DNA of 7,136 nt, taken from JAFDVL01 sp031371805 (lineage in GTDB: Bacteria > Acidobacteriota > Blastocatellia > RBC074). Under the pieces are notes generated by a model. The model was not told the origin of the DNA, did no database searches, and saw only the letters and a list, made by a program, of their open reading frames with translations. Made by a program: the position numbers and the translations under genes. This document shows, one piece after another, positions 6,906-7,136 of the stretch; the stretch's first letter is position 1, and the number at the start of each line of letters is the position of its first letter. The stretch covers positions 1-7,136 of the forward strand of contig JANMKB010000099.1 in NCBI GenBank assembly GCA_031371805.1. Reading direction: 5' to 3'.

Positions 6906-6963
6906 AACAGGTGCAAGCTACAAAAGAAACGAGTCAGATGCAAGGCGCAAAAAAAATAACTTG

Positions 6964-6970
6964 ATTTATA
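6964..6970 (-). promoter_or_regulatory. Possible -10 element for the nuclease gene
   Basis: On the minus strand TATAAAT lies about 60 bases upstream of the nuclease ATG, in the 210-base divergent region. It matches the -10 consensus at five of six positions, but the best -35-like hexamer at 16-17 bases spacing is poor (TTATTT/GTTATT). The intergenic region has no other strong candidate for this gene, and none clear for the rightward partial gene. Confidence 0.25.
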
Positions 6971-7097
6971 TGAGTGAGATAGGGGAAAATAACGCACTTC
7001 GTGTAGTGATTAGGCAGATGACCAATCATTGCCAAACTTCAAAGACCCCCTTGCCGCCCCGAAAATTTCTTGTGCCCTCCGAATCGTTTTTCCAATG

Positions 7098-7104
7098 AGA
7101 AGGA
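7098..7104 (+). promoter_or_regulatory. Shine-Dalgarno of the truncated rightward gene
   Basis: AGAAGGA lies 11 bases before the ATG at 7116-7118. The spacing is slightly long but usable, and it is the main evidence that a gene starts there. Confidence 0.55.
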
Positions 7105-7115
7105 ACAGTATCAAT

Positions 7116-7136
7116 ATGAAAAAGCTTAGTTTACTT
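7116..7136 (+). CDS. Start of a gene cut by the window end; lipoprotein- or secretion-signal-like N-terminus
   Basis: Seven in-frame codons (MKKLSLL) run to the last base of the window, preceded by AGAAGGA. Two lysines followed by leucines is how Sec signal peptides commonly begin, so the product may be exported, but seven residues cannot show this. It is divergent from the nuclease gene with 210 bases between the two starts. Nothing about function can be said. Confidence 0.5.

Noticed and set aside
6838..7098. 86-codon plus-strand frame running from the nuclease 5' end into the divergent region
   Set aside because: Its first part is antisense to conserved nuclease codons and the rest has no protein-like pattern or start signal.

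Overview
The window looks like chromosomal DNA from a Gram-negative-type bacterium outside the best-studied groups. The protein flavour (ROK kinase, CPSF-73-like beta-CASP nuclease, TIR and TPR proteins), moderate GC and AT-rich spacers suggest something like Acidobacteriota (Blastocatellia-like). This is a weak inference from the style of the sequence; no rRNA or other marker gene is present.

Layout, left to right. (1) 5-976, plus strand: a complete ROK-family sugar kinase (glucokinase-like). (2) 979-5087, minus strand: a tightly coupled two-gene cassette, and the most interesting part of the window. Its first gene (3804-5087) encodes a TIR-like protein that resembles FxsC of the FxSxx-COOH (Fxs) systems. 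Its second gene (979-3804) overlaps the first by one base (TAATG) and encodes a 941-residue mosaic. The mosaic runs: MinD/ParA-like ATPase with a KGGTGRS variant P-loop, nSTAND1-like winged-helix/helical linker, coiled coil, one transmembrane helix, TPR array, and a C-terminal alpha/beta domain. (3) 5088-5510: a 423-base AT-rich spacer holding the leader of the cassette and a pair of inverted heptamer repeats. (4) 5511-6905, minus strand: a complete MBL-fold/beta-CASP ribonuclease. (5) 6906-7115: a divergent intergenic region. (6) From 7116, plus strand: the first seven codons of a gene cut by the window end, with a signal-peptide-like start.

How the genes may work together. The kinase and the nuclease look like ordinary housekeeping neighbours. 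The TIR-like gene and the KGGTGRS ATPase gene form one translational unit and probably one functional system. As I recall, FxsC-type TIR proteins and KGGVGR-type ATPases are neighbours in actinobacterial FxS clusters, which are thought to be biological-conflict or signalling systems. Here no FxsA peptide, FxsB radical SAM enzyme or protease is visible between the flanking genes. The pair may therefore be a reduced form in which the ATPase carries its own membrane anchor and TPR sensor. One reading is that the TPR/C-terminal part senses a signal on the outer face of the inner membrane, the cytosolic ATPase switches state, and the TIR protein is the effector or scaffold. That model is inference; the domain order and gene coupling are read from the sequence.
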